DNA of 64,000 bases from JALORV01 sp963775635 (GTDB lineage: Bacteria > Pseudomonadota > Gammaproteobacteria > Burkholderiales > Burkholderiaceae_F). Positions 25,928 through 34,577 of this stretch are shown here, in pieces. The stretch spans positions 1 to 64,000 of the forward strand of contig CAVZJO010000013.1 in NCBI GenBank assembly GCA_963775635.1. Reading direction: 5' to 3'. Position 1 is the first letter of the stretch. Each line of letters starts with the position of its first letter. The translations under genes and the position numbers were made by a program. The notes below the pieces were generated by a model. It was not told the origin of the DNA, searched no databases, and was given only the letters and a program-made list of their open reading frames with translations.

Positions 25928-26893
25928 ATGCCGGCCACTTTCCTCGAACGTCAGGCCACGACGTTCATCCGACGGCTCGCGGCGTTGATCACGCTCGTCG
26001 CTCTGGGCGCGCTGGCGCACGGCCAGCCGCTCCCGGAACCGAGGACGCTCAAGCTCAACGACAGGGTCTACGTCCTGTTTGGACCCGTCCAGCACGCCAA
26101 CCGATTCAATCAGGGCTACATGATCAACTCGACCGTCATCGTGGGCGACAAGGGAGTGATTCTTGTTGACTCCGGCGGCACGGTCGAGGTCGGCCGACAT
26201 ATCGCCAAGGCAGTGCGCCAGATCACCGACAAGCCCGTCACGCATGTGGTGAATACCCACCACCACGGCGACCATTACCTCGGCAACGCGGCTTTCGCAG
26301 GGGCGACGATCATCAGCTCAGAGATGTGCCGCAAGATGGTGCTCGAGACCGCTCACGAGTGGCTTGCGATCATGGAGCACGATATCGGACGCAAGCTACC
26401 CGGAACGAAGCCGCTAGCCGCCGAGGTTACCTACCCCGCGGGCACGCGGACCGAGACGTACATCCACGGCGTGCGACTCGTGTTCTGGGTTCCCGCAGGA
26501 TCGCACACGATCGGAGATCTGCTGGTTCAGCTTCCTGACGACAAGGTGCTGGTCGCGGGCGACGTACTTGTCAGCCGGGTTGTTCCGACGTTGCAAGATG
26601 GATTCCTGAAGAACTGGATTCGAACGCTGGAGGAGGTTCAAGCGCTCGACGTCGAGCATTTCGTCCCGGGACACGGAGACCTGATGACCCTTCGCGACGT
26701 CACTGCGCTCCGTGCCTCGTTGCTGAGTTTCTACTCAGGTGTCAAGGAGGGGTTCGAGAACGGCCTCAATGAGGACGAGATTCGCAAATCGCTGGATCTC
26801 TCGCTATGGCAGGCGCTGGAACGGTCGTACGTCATCGGTAGAAACATCAACCGCGCCTACCTGGAGATCGAATCAGACAGCTTCAATAAATGA
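25928..26893 (+). CDS. Exported metallo-beta-lactamase-fold hydrolase
   Basis: About 321 residues from ATG 25928, which gives a signal peptide (hydrophobic L-A-A-L-I-T-L-V-A-L-G-A-L-A-H-G). Other in-frame starts at 25835 and 25880 are open. The zinc site is typical: N-T-H-H-H-G-D-H-Y-L-G-N, later A-G-S-H-T-I-G-D, V-A-G-D-V-L-V and F-V-P-G-H-G-D. Such periplasmic MBL proteins include quinoprotein-relay and lactonase-like enzymes; the substrate is not deducible. It sits directly right of the IS element. Confidence 0.88.
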   Translation: MPATFLERQATTFIRRLAALITLVALGALAHGQPLPEPRTLKLNDRVYVLFGPVQHANRFNQGYMINSTVIVGDKGVILVDSGGTVEVGRHIAKAVRQITDKPVTHVVNTHHHGDHYLGNAAFAGATIISSEMCRKMVLETAHEWLAIMEHDIGRKLPGTKPLAAEVTYPAGTRTETYIHGVRLVFWVPAGSHTIGDLLVQLPDDKVLVAGDVLVSRVVPTLQDGFLKNWIRTLEEVQALDVEHFVPGHGDLMTLRDVTALRASLLSFYSGVKEGFENGLNEDEIRKSLDLSLWQALERSYVIGRNINRAYLEIESDSFNK

Positions 26894-26908
26894 CCACTGC
26901 GAAGCTTC

Positions 26909-27796
26909 TCAAGGCGCCCGCAGCCGCGGCACCGCCCAATCCACGAACGCGCGGACATTGGTCGACAACAGCCGTGCTTGCGGGTAGACGAGCTGGATCG
27001 GCACGGGCTCGGGCTCGAAGCTCTGCAACACGCGCTTGAGCTTGCCGACGTCGAGCAGCGCCTGCACCTGGTAGCAAAGAAACTGGCCCGGACCGACTCC
27101 GCGCAGGCAGGCGTCGATAGCGGCGTCGACCTGGTTGGTGGCGAGCGCGGAGGGGACCTCAATCTGCACGTGACCGTTGCCGCCGCCGAGACTCCATGCG
27201 TTGCCCGCGACGAGCCCGCTGAAGCTAATGCAGCGGTGGTGCATCAGATCCTGCGGTGTCTTTGGTGTTCCCGCGCGCTTCAGGTACGCCGGCGATGCGC
27301 AGACCACGCGCCGCGTCTGCCCGACCGGCACCGCGACCAGCGTCGAGTCGGGCAGCCGAGCGATGCGAACGCCCGCATCGATGCCTTCCTCCACCAGATC
27401 GACGATGCGGTCGAGCAGCGTGAGCTCGATCTGCAGTGCCGGGTGCTTGAGGACAAATTCGGTCACAAGCGGCGCCACTCGCAGGCGTCCGAACATCACC
27501 GGTGCGGTGATGCGCAGTCTGCCTTTGGGGGCTACGCGCCGTGCGGAAAGTGCGGCCTCGGCCTCGTCGACTTCGGCCAGCACGCGCTTGCTGCGCTCAA
27601 AGTATTCGCGACCCTCGTCAGTCGGCGACAGGCGCCGCGTCGTTCGGTTAAGTAAACGCACGCCCAGTTCGGCTTCGAGCGCGGCGAGCGTGCGCACAAC
27701 CGACGGCAACGAGGTGGAGAGGGTCTCGGCCGCGGCCGTGAGGCTGCCCCGATCGACGATGCGGACGAACGTCTCCATCGCGCGCAACTTGTCCAT
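26909..27796 (-). CDS. LysR-family transcriptional regulator
   Basis: A 295-residue, complete LysR protein. The helix-turn-helix spans about residues 3-60 (A-M-E-T-F-V-R-I-V-D-R-G-S-L-T-A-A-A-E-T and L-L-N-R-T-T-R-R-L-S-P-T-D-E-G). The effector domain follows (G-R-L-R-I-T-A-P-V-M-F-G-R to the end, F-V-D-W). It belongs to the CrgA-like branch. It is divergent, across 135 bases, from the AhpD-like/PNPOx-like pair, which it probably regulates. Confidence 0.95.
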   Translation of the reverse strand: MDKLRAMETFVRIVDRGSLTAAAETLSTSLPSVVRTLAALEAELGVRLLNRTTRRLSPTDEGREYFERSKRVLAEVDEAEAALSARRVAPKGRLRITAPVMFGRLRVAPLVTEFVLKHPALQIELTLLDRIVDLVEEGIDAGVRIARLPDSTLVAVPVGQTRRVVCASPAYLKRAGTPKTPQDLMHHRCISFSGLVAGNAWSLGGGNGHVQIEVPSALATNQVDAAIDACLRGVGPGQFLCYQVQALLDVGKLKRVLQSFEPEPVPIQLVYPQARLLSTNVRAFVDWAVPRLRAP

Positions 27797-27931
27797 CGCC
27801 CGATACTACTCCGAGAAATGAAGTAATCAATTGCGATGGCTGGCATTTATTCTAATCCAAGCAGCAATCAGACTGCGGGCTTGTTGCTCGACGTAGCAGC
27901 GCGCCCACGAACCAATTCAACAGGAGTCCAC

Positions 27932-28490
27932 ATGTCCCGTATCAACGTAGTCGATCCGCAGACCGCCGCTGGCGCCGCCAGGACGTCTGCTCGACGCCGT
28001 GCAGTCGCAGCTCGGCGTGACCCCGAACTTCATTCGCGTGCTCGCCAACTCGCCGAAGGCGCTCGAAGGCTTCCTCGGCTTGTACGGCGCAGCCTCGGAC
28101 TTCGCGCTGGACAAGGCGACGCAGGAGCGCATTGCCCTTGCGATCGCCGAGAGCAACGCCTGTGAGTACTGCACATCCGCGCACACGGCGATTGGCCGCC
28201 GCGCCGGACTCTCGAACGAGGAAATGCTCCTCAATCGCAAGGGATCGTCGAGCGACGCGCGTGCCGCCGCGGCGGTCGCGCTGGCGAAGGCGCTGAACGA
28301 AAACGTCGGCGCCGTCACAACGGCCGAACTGGACGCCGCGCGTGCGGCAGGGCTCACCGACGCGGGGGTGGTCGAAGTCATCGCCGTCGTGGTGCTGAAC
28401 ATCTTCACCAACATCATCAACAAGGCCTCGCAGGTGGAGATCGACTTCCCGAAAGTCGCGTTGCTCGCGCCGCAACGACGCGCTGCCTGA
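27932..28490 (+). pseudogene. Carboxymuconolactone decarboxylase/AhpD-like protein, frameshifted
   Basis: The ATG at 27932 starts the expected M-S-R-I-N-V-V-D-P-Q-T-A, but after about 18 codons the reading must shift one base (near 27985) to reach L-L-D-A-V-Q-S-Q-L-G-V-T-P-N-F-I-R-V. The rest is intact, with the AhpD-type redox motif C-E-Y-C-T-S-A-H (two cysteines and a histidine) and G-L-S-N-E-E. AhpD-like proteins reduce peroxides or act on lactones. A truncated product could start at 27999. It forms an operon with the PNPOx-like gene 16 bases downstream. Confidence 0.87.
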
Positions 28491-28506
28491 AAAGAGGAAA
28501 GCTGAC

Positions 28507-29133
28507 ATGAGCGGTGGTTTCGCCGAGATCGCCTTCACCCCCGCCGTGCGGGCCCTGCAGGAGTCCCACGGCTCGCGTGCGCAATACGCGCGCATGCAGG
28601 CGAAAGCCGAGCCCGGCAGCGGGCTTGGTCCGGACGAGTCCGAGTTCCTTGCGGCGGCCGACAGCTTCTACCTGGCGACCGTCAGCGAGACGGGCTGGCC
28701 CTATGTGCAGCATCGCGGCGGCCCGCGCGGCTTCCTCAAGGTGCTGTCGCCACGGCAGATCGCGTTTGCGGACTTCCGCGGCAACCAGCAATTCGTCAGT
28801 GCCGGCAACGCGGCGACCGACAATCGCGCTTCGCTCATCGTGATGGACTATGTGCACCGGCAACGCCTGAAGCTGCTCGGACACCTGCGATTCATCGAAC
28901 TGGCAGAGGCGGATGCCGATCTTGTACAGCAGGTCGAGCTGCCCGGCTATCGAGCCAAGGTGGACCGCGTTGCGCTGATCGACGTGGCCGCGTTCGACTG
29001 GAATTGCCCGCAGCACATCACGCAGCGCTTCACGCTGGATCAGGTCGAGGCGGCGGCACGGCCGCTACACGAGCGGATCGCCGCGCTGGAGGAAGAACTA
29101 CGCGCCGCGCGAGCGGCAGCCCCGGCGCGATAG
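28507..29133 (+). CDS. Pyridoxamine 5'-phosphate oxidase-like flavoprotein
   Basis: 208 residues, with AGAGGAAAG upstream. It has a split-barrel FMN-binding fold: F-Y-L-A-T-V-S-E-T-G-W-P-Y-V-Q-H-R-G-G (phosphate-binding strand), I-A-F-A-D-F-R-G-N-Q, and V-M-D-Y-V-H-R-Q-R-L-K-L-L-G. The C-terminus is a helical E/A/R-rich tail. This class binds FMN or heme and often reduces small substrates. Its pairing with the AhpD-like gene suggests a peroxide or organic-oxidant response. Confidence 0.88.
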   Translation: MSGGFAEIAFTPAVRALQESHGSRAQYARMQAKAEPGSGLGPDESEFLAAADSFYLATVSETGWPYVQHRGGPRGFLKVLSPRQIAFADFRGNQQFVSAGNAATDNRASLIVMDYVHRQRLKLLGHLRFIELAEADADLVQQVELPGYRAKVDRVALIDVAAFDWNCPQHITQRFTLDQVEAAARPLHERIAALEEELRAARAAAPAR

Positions 29134-29186
29134 TTGCACGCCAAGTTATCCTGCACCCGCAATGCGTTCGGGAGGCGAGCCGGGGC

Positions 29187-29218
29187 CTTGACTCTCACGC
29201 TACGTCAAGCTCTATACA
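29187..29218 (+). promoter_or_regulatory. MerR-type promoter with 19-bp spacer
   Basis: TTGACT (29188-29193) and TATACA (29213-29218) are 19 bases apart, the elongated spacing that MerR proteins correct by twisting DNA. Within the spacer lies a dyad, CTTGAC (29187-29192) and GTCAAG (29204-29209). It precedes a transferase gene that is followed by a MerR gene, giving an autoregulated pair. Confidence 0.75.
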
Positions 29219-29246
29219 AGGGACTCCTTCATTCAGAGGAGTTCGC

Positions 29247-29930
29247 ATGCTCAAGATTCATGGAGTCCCCTTCTCTGCGCACACCCGCAAGGTCATCATC
29301 ACCGCCCTGGAGAAGGGCGTTTCCTACCAGCTGATACCGGTCGTGCCGCTGAGTCCTCCGCAAGGGTGGGACGAGCTGAGCCCTCTCGGCCTGATACCAG
29401 TGATTCAGGACGGCGAAACGACGTTGGCAGATTCATCGGTGATCGGGTTGTACCTGGAGAAGAGGTACCCGGAACGGGCGTTCTACCCCGTTGATCCCGC
29501 CTTGCTCGGACGGGCACTCTGGATTGAGGAGTTCGTCGACGGCGGCCTTGCTGCACACGTCCTGCGCGGCGTGCTCATGCAGAAGGTATTCGCCCCGAAG
29601 TTTCTCAATCTGCCGCCCGACCAAGTCCTGATCGAGAGGTCGGTGAACGAACTGATTCCCCCAAGGCTGGCGTATCTCGAGAAGTCGTTGTCCGGAGACT
29701 GGTTTGCGGGAAATGCCTTCAGCATCGCCGATGTCGCAGTCGCCTCGATCCTCCTCAACTACCATTACGCGGGGCTAGAGCTCGAAGAGGGGCGTTATCC
29801 TCGACTGCGCGCTTTCCTCGAGCGGGCACTGAAGCGCGAGAGTTTTCGGAAGGCTTTCGAGGTGGAGATTCCGGCCGCGGCACAGATCGGTGGCCTTGAC
29901 CTCTCGCTTTTGCATAGACTCGGCTACTAG
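29247..29930 (+). CDS. Glutathione S-transferase family protein
   Basis: 227 residues from ATG 29247. The thioredoxin-like N-terminal domain (G-V-P-F-S-A-H-T-R-K-V-I-I-T-A-L-E) has L-S-P-L-G-L-I-P-V-I-Q-D-G and A-D-S-S-V-I-G-L-Y-L as glutathione-site signatures. The helical C-terminal domain includes F-S-I-A-D-V-A-V-A-S-I. The enzyme conjugates or isomerises electrophiles with glutathione. It is first in a MerR-controlled operon; the regulator starts 22 bases downstream. Confidence 0.94.
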   Translation: MLKIHGVPFSAHTRKVIITALEKGVSYQLIPVVPLSPPQGWDELSPLGLIPVIQDGETTLADSSVIGLYLEKRYPERAFYPVDPALLGRALWIEEFVDGGLAAHVLRGVLMQKVFAPKFLNLPPDQVLIERSVNELIPPRLAYLEKSLSGDWFAGNAFSIADVAVASILLNYHYAGLELEEGRYPRLRAFLERALKRESFRKAFEVEIPAAAQIGGLDLSLLHRLGY

Positions 29931-29952
29931 GGGTTAGTTACCCAGAGGTGCG

Positions 29953-30786
29953 GTGTTCAAGATCGGCGAGTTCTCGCGTATCGCGCGGGTATCGTGCCGG
30001 TTGCTTCGTTACTACGACGAGCTTGGGCTGATCAAGCCCTCGCGGATCGATAGCGACAGCGGCTACCGGTACTACAGCGCTTCCCAACTACCCCGCCTCA
30101 ACCGGATCCTTGTGCTCAGGGATCTCGGGTTGAGCCTGGAGCAGATCGGACGCGTTCTCACTGACGAACTGCCGGCATCGGAGTTGCGCGGCATGCTCTT
30201 GATGCGTCGGGCCGAGGTGGAACAGTCTATCGAGACCGAAGCGCAACGCCTTCGACAGATTGAAAGCCGCATTGCACAGATCGAAGCGGCTGGGCAGCTG
30301 ACGGTCGACGACGTTGTAGTTCGGCAAGAACCCGCCCGCAGGCTTCTCTCGATGCGGTGGAGGATCGCTTCGTTTGTGGATGGCATGCGCTCGATTGGGG
30401 AGCTCGTAGAGGCTGTTCCTCGCGTAGTCGGCAGCCGGCCGCTGGGTCAGTTCGTTGCCATCGCTCATGGACAGGAGTTCGAGCCCGATAACATCGACGT
30501 GGAATTCGGATTCTTTCTGCACGCCGAAGTGGGCGACAGCGTTCAGCTTCCCGATGGGCGTGAGCTGACAGTTCGCGATGTCGCACCAGTTGACCGGCTC
30601 GCGGCGTGCGTCCGCATCGGGCCACCGCAGAACGCCCACCTCACGACCGCGCGGATTGGTCAATTCATCGAATCCAACGGCTATCGCATCTGCGGCCCGA
30701 ATCGTGAGGTTTTTCTTCAGCGGCCACGCCCGAATCGAATGGAGGACTCAATTGTGGAGATGCAATTCCCGATCGAGAAGGCATGA
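29953..30786 (+). CDS. MerR-family regulator with GyrI-like ligand domain
   Basis: 277 residues from a GTG. The N-terminal winged helix reads F-K-I-G-E-F-S-R-I-A-R-V-S-C-R-L-L-R-Y-Y and G-Y-R-Y-Y-S-A-S-Q-L. A long coiled-coil dimer helix follows (about 80-120). The C-terminal effector-binding domain (GyrI-like, about 125-275) includes E-P-A-R-R-L-L-S and V-E-F-G-F-F-L. It resembles BmrR/TipA-type multidrug-responsive activators. Likely target: the MerR-type promoter at 29188-29218. Confidence 0.93.
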   Translation: MFKIGEFSRIARVSCRLLRYYDELGLIKPSRIDSDSGYRYYSASQLPRLNRILVLRDLGLSLEQIGRVLTDELPASELRGMLLMRRAEVEQSIETEAQRLRQIESRIAQIEAAGQLTVDDVVVRQEPARRLLSMRWRIASFVDGMRSIGELVEAVPRVVGSRPLGQFVAIAHGQEFEPDNIDVEFGFFLHAEVGDSVQLPDGRELTVRDVAPVDRLAACVRIGPPQNAHLTTARIGQFIESNGYRICGPNREVFLQRPRPNRMEDSIVEMQFPIEKA

Positions 30787-30811
30787 TGTCCGACCAGCGC
30801 CGGAGTAAACA

Positions 30812-31444
30812 CTACTTCACCGGAGATCTTCCTTGGTTGGCGAACTTCAAGAACTCGATCTCCTTCATCTTTCCCTCGAGAACTGCGTTCACTTTATCCC
30901 TAGCTCTTTCTTCAATTTCCTGGCCCACATTTTTTCGGTCGCGGCTGGCGAGTGCGAGCAGGTTTATCTCTACTCCATTTGAAATCGCAGTCAGAACAGC
31001 GTCGGCCTGGGCTTTGCTGTTGAAGTCAAATTGTCCGCCGCAGTGGGTATGAAATTCGTGAGCCTGCTTGGTCTTGCTTCCCTTCACGCGGAATCGCCTG
31101 TGAGGAATCATCGCGTAGACATAGCCACCGGAGTCGCGGACTATCGAGGTGACGGAAAAGTAGGTTTCGCCGGCTCCAACGTGTACTCCGTGTGCATGTG
31201 CAAAGACGTAAAGTCCGTTGGGCCCCCCTTTGGCTAGGGCGGTCTGGAACTTTGCCCCCTTCGGTCCAAAGTAAACCGCCTGCTGAGAGATGATCGCTTC
31301 GGCGGGAGGCATCGTTTGCAAGACACCGTCTCCAAGCCCGCCAGCGCACGTCCACTTTCCGACCATGACGGACTGTGCGGAAGCATCGAAGCCGGCAAAG
31401 AGCAGCAGAAGTGACCAGCCGAACTTGGTTGCGCTCAAATTCAC
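30812..31444 (-). CDS. Exported hypothetical protein
   Basis: 210 residues from a GTG at 31444, chosen because GGAGG sits 5 bases upstream and the codon opens a signal peptide (W-S-L-L-L-L-F-A-G-F-D-A-S-A-Q); the frame is open further upstream to 31519. No family is recognised. The mature part starts with a W-T-C-A-G-G-L-G-D-G segment, has a hydrophilic middle with H-A-H-G-V-H-V, and ends in a charged helix (A-S-R-D-R-K-N-V-G-Q-E-I-E-E-R). Base composition is less GC-rich than its neighbours, possibly acquired. Confidence 0.7.
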   Translation of the reverse strand: MNLSATKFGWSLLLLFAGFDASAQSVMVGKWTCAGGLGDGVLQTMPPAEAIISQQAVYFGPKGAKFQTALAKGGPNGLYVFAHAHGVHVGAGETYFSVTSIVRDSGGYVYAMIPHRRFRVKGSKTKQAHEFHTHCGGQFDFNSKAQADAVLTAISNGVEINLLALASRDRKNVGQEIEERARDKVNAVLEGKMKEIEFLKFANQGRSPVK

Positions 31445-31674
31445 ATAGCCTCCGAACGGCTTCCTGACTGAAAAAAGCGAAACGCTGCGCGCCCGAAACA
31501 TACGCGGTCTTATCCGCAAAGGGAATTGGCGTCACCTTTTGGCGCCCCGCGCAGGCGCCGCTCGAAGGCGACGACGCTACAACTGAAACGCAACGACCCG
31601 GCGTGCGACACGCGTACGCAACCGCCGCGGCAGACACTGCGACCTGGAAATCGATTGCCCACCTGCTTCCGACC

Positions 31675-32343
31675 ATGCCTGACCTTGCCGCCCTGGACGA
31701 CCTGCCGATGCTGTGGGTTCTGACGATCACCGCGCTGCTGCGCGAACTCGGCATCCCGTTGCCGCTGACGGCGGCAGCACTCTTCGTCGGCGCGCGCGCC
31801 GCGGCCGGAGCGATCGATCCGCTACTGGCGATTGCAGCGATCGTCGGAGCCACACTGATCGGCAACGCCGTGTGGTTCTCCGCCGGACGCCGTTATGGCC
31901 TCGGAGTGTTAAGGCTCGTCGGCCGCGAGTCGCACTCCGACGATGCACCTCACGGCGTCGGCAGGTCCGGGAGATGGGAATCGTGGTCGCTTGTGATCGG
32001 TCGTTTCGTCCCGGGAGTATCGCTTGTCGCGCCACCGCTTGCCGGTGCACTCGGGATGCGGTGGAGCAAGTTCCTGATGCTGACCGCGGCAGGAGGCTTG
32101 TTGTATGGCGTCTCGATCGTCGGGGCCGGCATGCTTCTGCATCACCAGGTCGAGTCCGCCGTGGCGTTTCTGGAGCGCTTCGGCGCTTACACCTTTGCTG
32201 CCGTCGCGAGCGGGTTAGCGATCTACGTTGCCTGGCAATGGCGGCGGCGCAGCCGCCGTGCCAGTGCCGCCCGTGCCGAACATGACGCAAGTTCTGCGGC
32301 CCCCGCGCCGATTGGGGTGACCTGCCTGCAGTGCAGCGCTTGA
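31675..32343 (+). CDS. DedA/SNARE-associated family membrane protein
   Basis: 222 residues from ATG 31675, with hydrophobic helices and the DedA signatures: E-L-G-I-P-L-P-L-T-A-A-A-L near the start (re-entrant E-x-x-x-P), G-N-A-V-W-F-S-A-G-R-R-Y-G, and the core motif V-I-G-R-F-V-P-G-V-S-L-V-A-P-P-L-A-G. The family supports membrane lipid flipping and drug or pH tolerance. The extra C-terminal cytoplasmic tail (A-S-A-A-R-A-E-H-D) is unusual but short. The frame is open upstream of the chosen start. Confidence 0.9.
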   Translation: MPDLAALDDLPMLWVLTITALLRELGIPLPLTAAALFVGARAAAGAIDPLLAIAAIVGATLIGNAVWFSAGRRYGLGVLRLVGRESHSDDAPHGVGRSGRWESWSLVIGRFVPGVSLVAPPLAGALGMRWSKFLMLTAAGGLLYGVSIVGAGMLLHHQVESAVAFLERFGAYTFAAVASGLAIYVAWQWRRRSRRASAARAEHDASSAAPAPIGVTCLQCSA

Positions 32344-32391
32344 TCGAGCTTTTCGATCGCGGGCAGCGGAATGAAGTGAGAGGGCCATTTG

Positions 32392-32805
32392 ATGAGCAGA
32401 AACGAGACGACCGTACAAGACTACGTGCGTGCATTCGCGAGAAGCGATCACGCGGCAGTCCTCGCCTGCCTGACAGACGACGTTGAATGGGTCTTGCCCG
32501 GGGTGTTCCACCTGCGCGGGAGACGCGCCTTCGACGGCGAGATCGAGAATGCCGCATTCGTCGGACGTCCCTCCATTTCGATCACTCGCATGACCGAAAA
32601 GGATGATGTGGTGATCGCCGAGGGAACAGTGCGCGTCAACAGAAGGGGCGCCGGCATTTTCAATGCTGCCTACTGCGACGTCTTCGTCATGAGCGGCGGA
32701 AGGATCCGCCAGCTGACTTCTTATCTGATGAAAACCGAACCCAACGAGTCCATGACCGGCGAATCCATCGCTGATCGTGCCGAGACGACGTTCATGGAAG
32801 GATGA
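32392..32805 (+). CDS. SnoaL/NTF2-like protein
   Basis: 137 residues from ATG 32392. NTF2-like alpha+beta barrel pattern: V-Q-D-Y-V-R-A-F-A-R-S-D-H-A-A-V-L-A-C-L-T-D-D-V-E-W near the start, a V-V-I-A-E-G-T-V strand and C-D-V-F-V-M-S-G-G-R-I-R-Q-L-T-S-Y near the end. Such proteins bind small ligands or act as isomerases or lyases; function unknown. No operon partner is evident. Confidence 0.85.
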   Translation: MSRNETTVQDYVRAFARSDHAAVLACLTDDVEWVLPGVFHLRGRRAFDGEIENAAFVGRPSISITRMTEKDDVVIAEGTVRVNRRGAGIFNAAYCDVFVMSGGRIRQLTSYLMKTEPNESMTGESIADRAETTFMEG

Positions 32806-32976
32806 GCGGCTCCACATCTGAAGGATTGGCGGCACTGCATCTGTTCTGCAACGCTTCGATGGCGACGTCGGTCCCGCTGCTGCTGCGACAGAGCATCTCC
32901 CGCAAAACTCTTTGGGAGAAGACCAAGCGAAACGGTTTGAAAGCTGACGACTCGCCGTCGAGTTAAGCCCGCGAAA

Positions 32977-33190
32977 CTACGCGATGCTTTCCTCTGCACG
33001 ATCTGGCAATCCGGCGCCATTCGCCAAGCGATGTGCCTCGTTCAGGACAACATCGAACAGCTTGATGCGTGAGGCGTAATACCTGTCGAGTCGCCAATCG
33101 CGCAGCAGGTCGATCGCGAGGTCGAACGCCTCGGCGTTCAGTTCATACAGCGTGCCAAGCGAAAAGCCAGTTTCCTCCGCCAGGGAAACT
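32977..33190 (-). pseudogene. Interrupted hypothetical gene, reverse strand
   Basis: A reverse-strand reading from about 33190 to a TAG at 32977-32979 looks coding. It includes A-E-E-T-G-F-S-L-G-T-L-Y-E-L-N and ends A-H-R-L-A-N-G-A-G-L-P-D-R, with mixed helical composition. Immediately upstream, another frame gives E-E-L-P-L-S-A-I-A-D-P-E-F, which seems to be its natural continuation, so a one-base shift near 33185 is likely. No complete start is found in a consistent frame (an ATG at 33294 opens only a short peptide). Family not recognised. Confidence 0.4.
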
Positions 33191-33292
33191 CCGGGTCTGC
33201 GATGGCCGACAAGGGCAGCTCTTCATCTCCACACCGAGCGCTCGGATAATGTAGGGCTACGAACCTCGACGAGGACACCTGATCGGTCACTC

Positions 33293-33817
33293 ATGGGAAC
33301 AGGGCTCGGGAGCAAACAAGGACGAGGGCTAAGCCGGGACCCAGCGCTGTTGCGCCGCCTGCTGCGCGCGAAGGACCGGATGGACGCCGCCTCGCACGAG
33401 GAGTGGCCCGTTCGGCGGCTGGCGCGCGTGAGCCACGTCTCCGAGGCGCACTTCGCGCGAGCCTTCAAGGAAGCGTTCGGCGTTCCCCCGCACCGCTATC
33501 TGCTCACGCGGCGCATCGAGAAGGCCACGGCGCTGCTCCGCGACACCGAGCTCACCATTACCGAGATCGCCTTCGAGACGGGCTGGTCCAGCCTCGGAAC
33601 GTTCACGCGCACCTTCCGCGACATCACCGACGAGACCCCGGGTGAGCTCCGGGCGCGCGAGAAGGCCGCTCCGCACGAGCTCGAGCCCGTTCCGGCCTGC
33701 ATCGTCAGCGCCGCGCACCGCCCCGACCTCACGATCGCAGTTTCGGAGAAGCGGCGACAGGACGCCGTCGGTACAGTCGCTTCCGACGAAACGGAGGTCC
33801 CAACGGAGGTCCCATGA
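33293..33817 (+). CDS. Short AraC-family regulator
   Basis: 174 residues, with almost only the DNA-binding part: two helix-turn-helix motifs at about residues 35-115 (V-R-R-L-A-R-V-S-H-V-S-E-A-H-F-A-R-A-F-K and I-T-E-I-A-F-E-T-G-W-S-S-L-G-T-F-T-R-T-F). The C-terminal extension is hydrophilic. Lack of a cupin sensor domain is usual for this small group, which is typically joined to a VOC gene. Its stop overlaps the ATG of the VOC gene (ATGA), indicating translational coupling. Confidence 0.92.
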   Translation: MGTGLGSKQGRGLSRDPALLRRLLRAKDRMDAASHEEWPVRRLARVSHVSEAHFARAFKEAFGVPPHRYLLTRRIEKATALLRDTELTITEIAFETGWSSLGTFTRTFRDITDETPGELRAREKAAPHELEPVPACIVSAAHRPDLTIAVSEKRRQDAVGTVASDETEVPTEVP

Positions 33818-34230
33818 GCCAAGGTGTCAATGTAGTCGGTCTGTACGTTCGCGATCAGGACGAAGCGCTTGAGTTCTATGTCGGGAAGCTCGGATTCCGC
33901 GTCCACACCGACGCGCGAAACGGCGATTACCGCTGGCTCACGGTGCAGCACCCGGACCAGCCGTCCTTCCAGCTCGGCCTGTTCACGCCGGGGCCGCCGG
34001 TGCTCGACGCGACGACCGCTCAGACCGTACGCGAGATCGTCGCGAAGGGCGCGATGCCGCCGCTCGTGCTCGTCGTCGACGACTGCCGCACTGCTTGCGA
34101 CCGGATGCGCGCGCGCGGAGTGGAGTTCACGCAAGAGCCGATCGATCGCTACGGCACCGTGGACGCCGGCTTCCGTGATCCGTCGGGCAACGGGTGGAAG
34201 ATGATCCAGACGCGGCGAGCGCCGGCATGA
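33814..34230 (+). CDS. VOC family protein
   Basis: 138 residues with VOC signatures: V-V-G-L-Y-V-R-D-Q-D-E-A-L-E-F-Y-V-G-K-L-G-F, L-V-L-V-V-D-D-C-R, and G-V-E-F-T-Q-E-P ending D-A-G-F-R-D-P-S-G-N-G-W. It overlaps the AraC gene upstream and the small membrane-protein gene downstream, both by ATGA, so the three are co-translated. Metal-dependent isomerase or resistance activity is possible; substrate unknown. Confidence 0.93.
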   Translation: MSQGVNVVGLYVRDQDEALEFYVGKLGFRVHTDARNGDYRWLTVQHPDQPSFQLGLFTPGPPVLDATTAQTVREIVAKGAMPPLVLVVDDCRTACDRMRARGVEFTQEPIDRYGTVDAGFRDPSGNGWKMIQTRRAPA

Positions 34231-34493
34231 GCGGTGCGGGCTACTTTTCCGAGGAGAAGCCATTGAACGCGAACAAGTGGGTTCGACAGATCCACCGCTG
34301 GCTGTCCATCGCTTTCACGGTGGCCGTCATCGTCACATTCGTCGCCTTGGCACAGGAGCAGCCCGTCGTCTGGGTGTCCTATGTGCCGCTGCTCCCCCTC
34401 GGCTTGCTCCTGTTGACTGGTCTGTACTTGTTCGTGCTGCCGTATGTCACCCAGTGGCGCAGCGGGCGACGCTCCGTCGCAGTCTCGGAGTGA
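34227..34493 (+). CDS. Small two-helix membrane protein
   Basis: 88 residues; the ATG at 34227 overlaps the stop of the VOC gene. Two hydrophobic segments (about residues 28-45 and 50-72) are separated by a short loop. The N-terminus contains V-R-Q-I-H-R-W-L-S-I-A-F-T-V, similar to small proteins linked with VOC-AraC clusters. Function unknown. It is the third gene of the coupled operon. Confidence 0.8.
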   Translation: MSGAGYFSEEKPLNANKWVRQIHRWLSIAFTVAVIVTFVALAQEQPVVWVSYVPLLPLGLLLLTGLYLFVLPYVTQWRSGRRSVAVSE

Positions 34494-34577
34494 ACACCAA
34501 GGCCGGCAAGTCGACGAGGACGTCCGCGAAGAAGTCGGCGAAGGTCGCAATACCAAGTCACTTACAAGGAACTCGAC

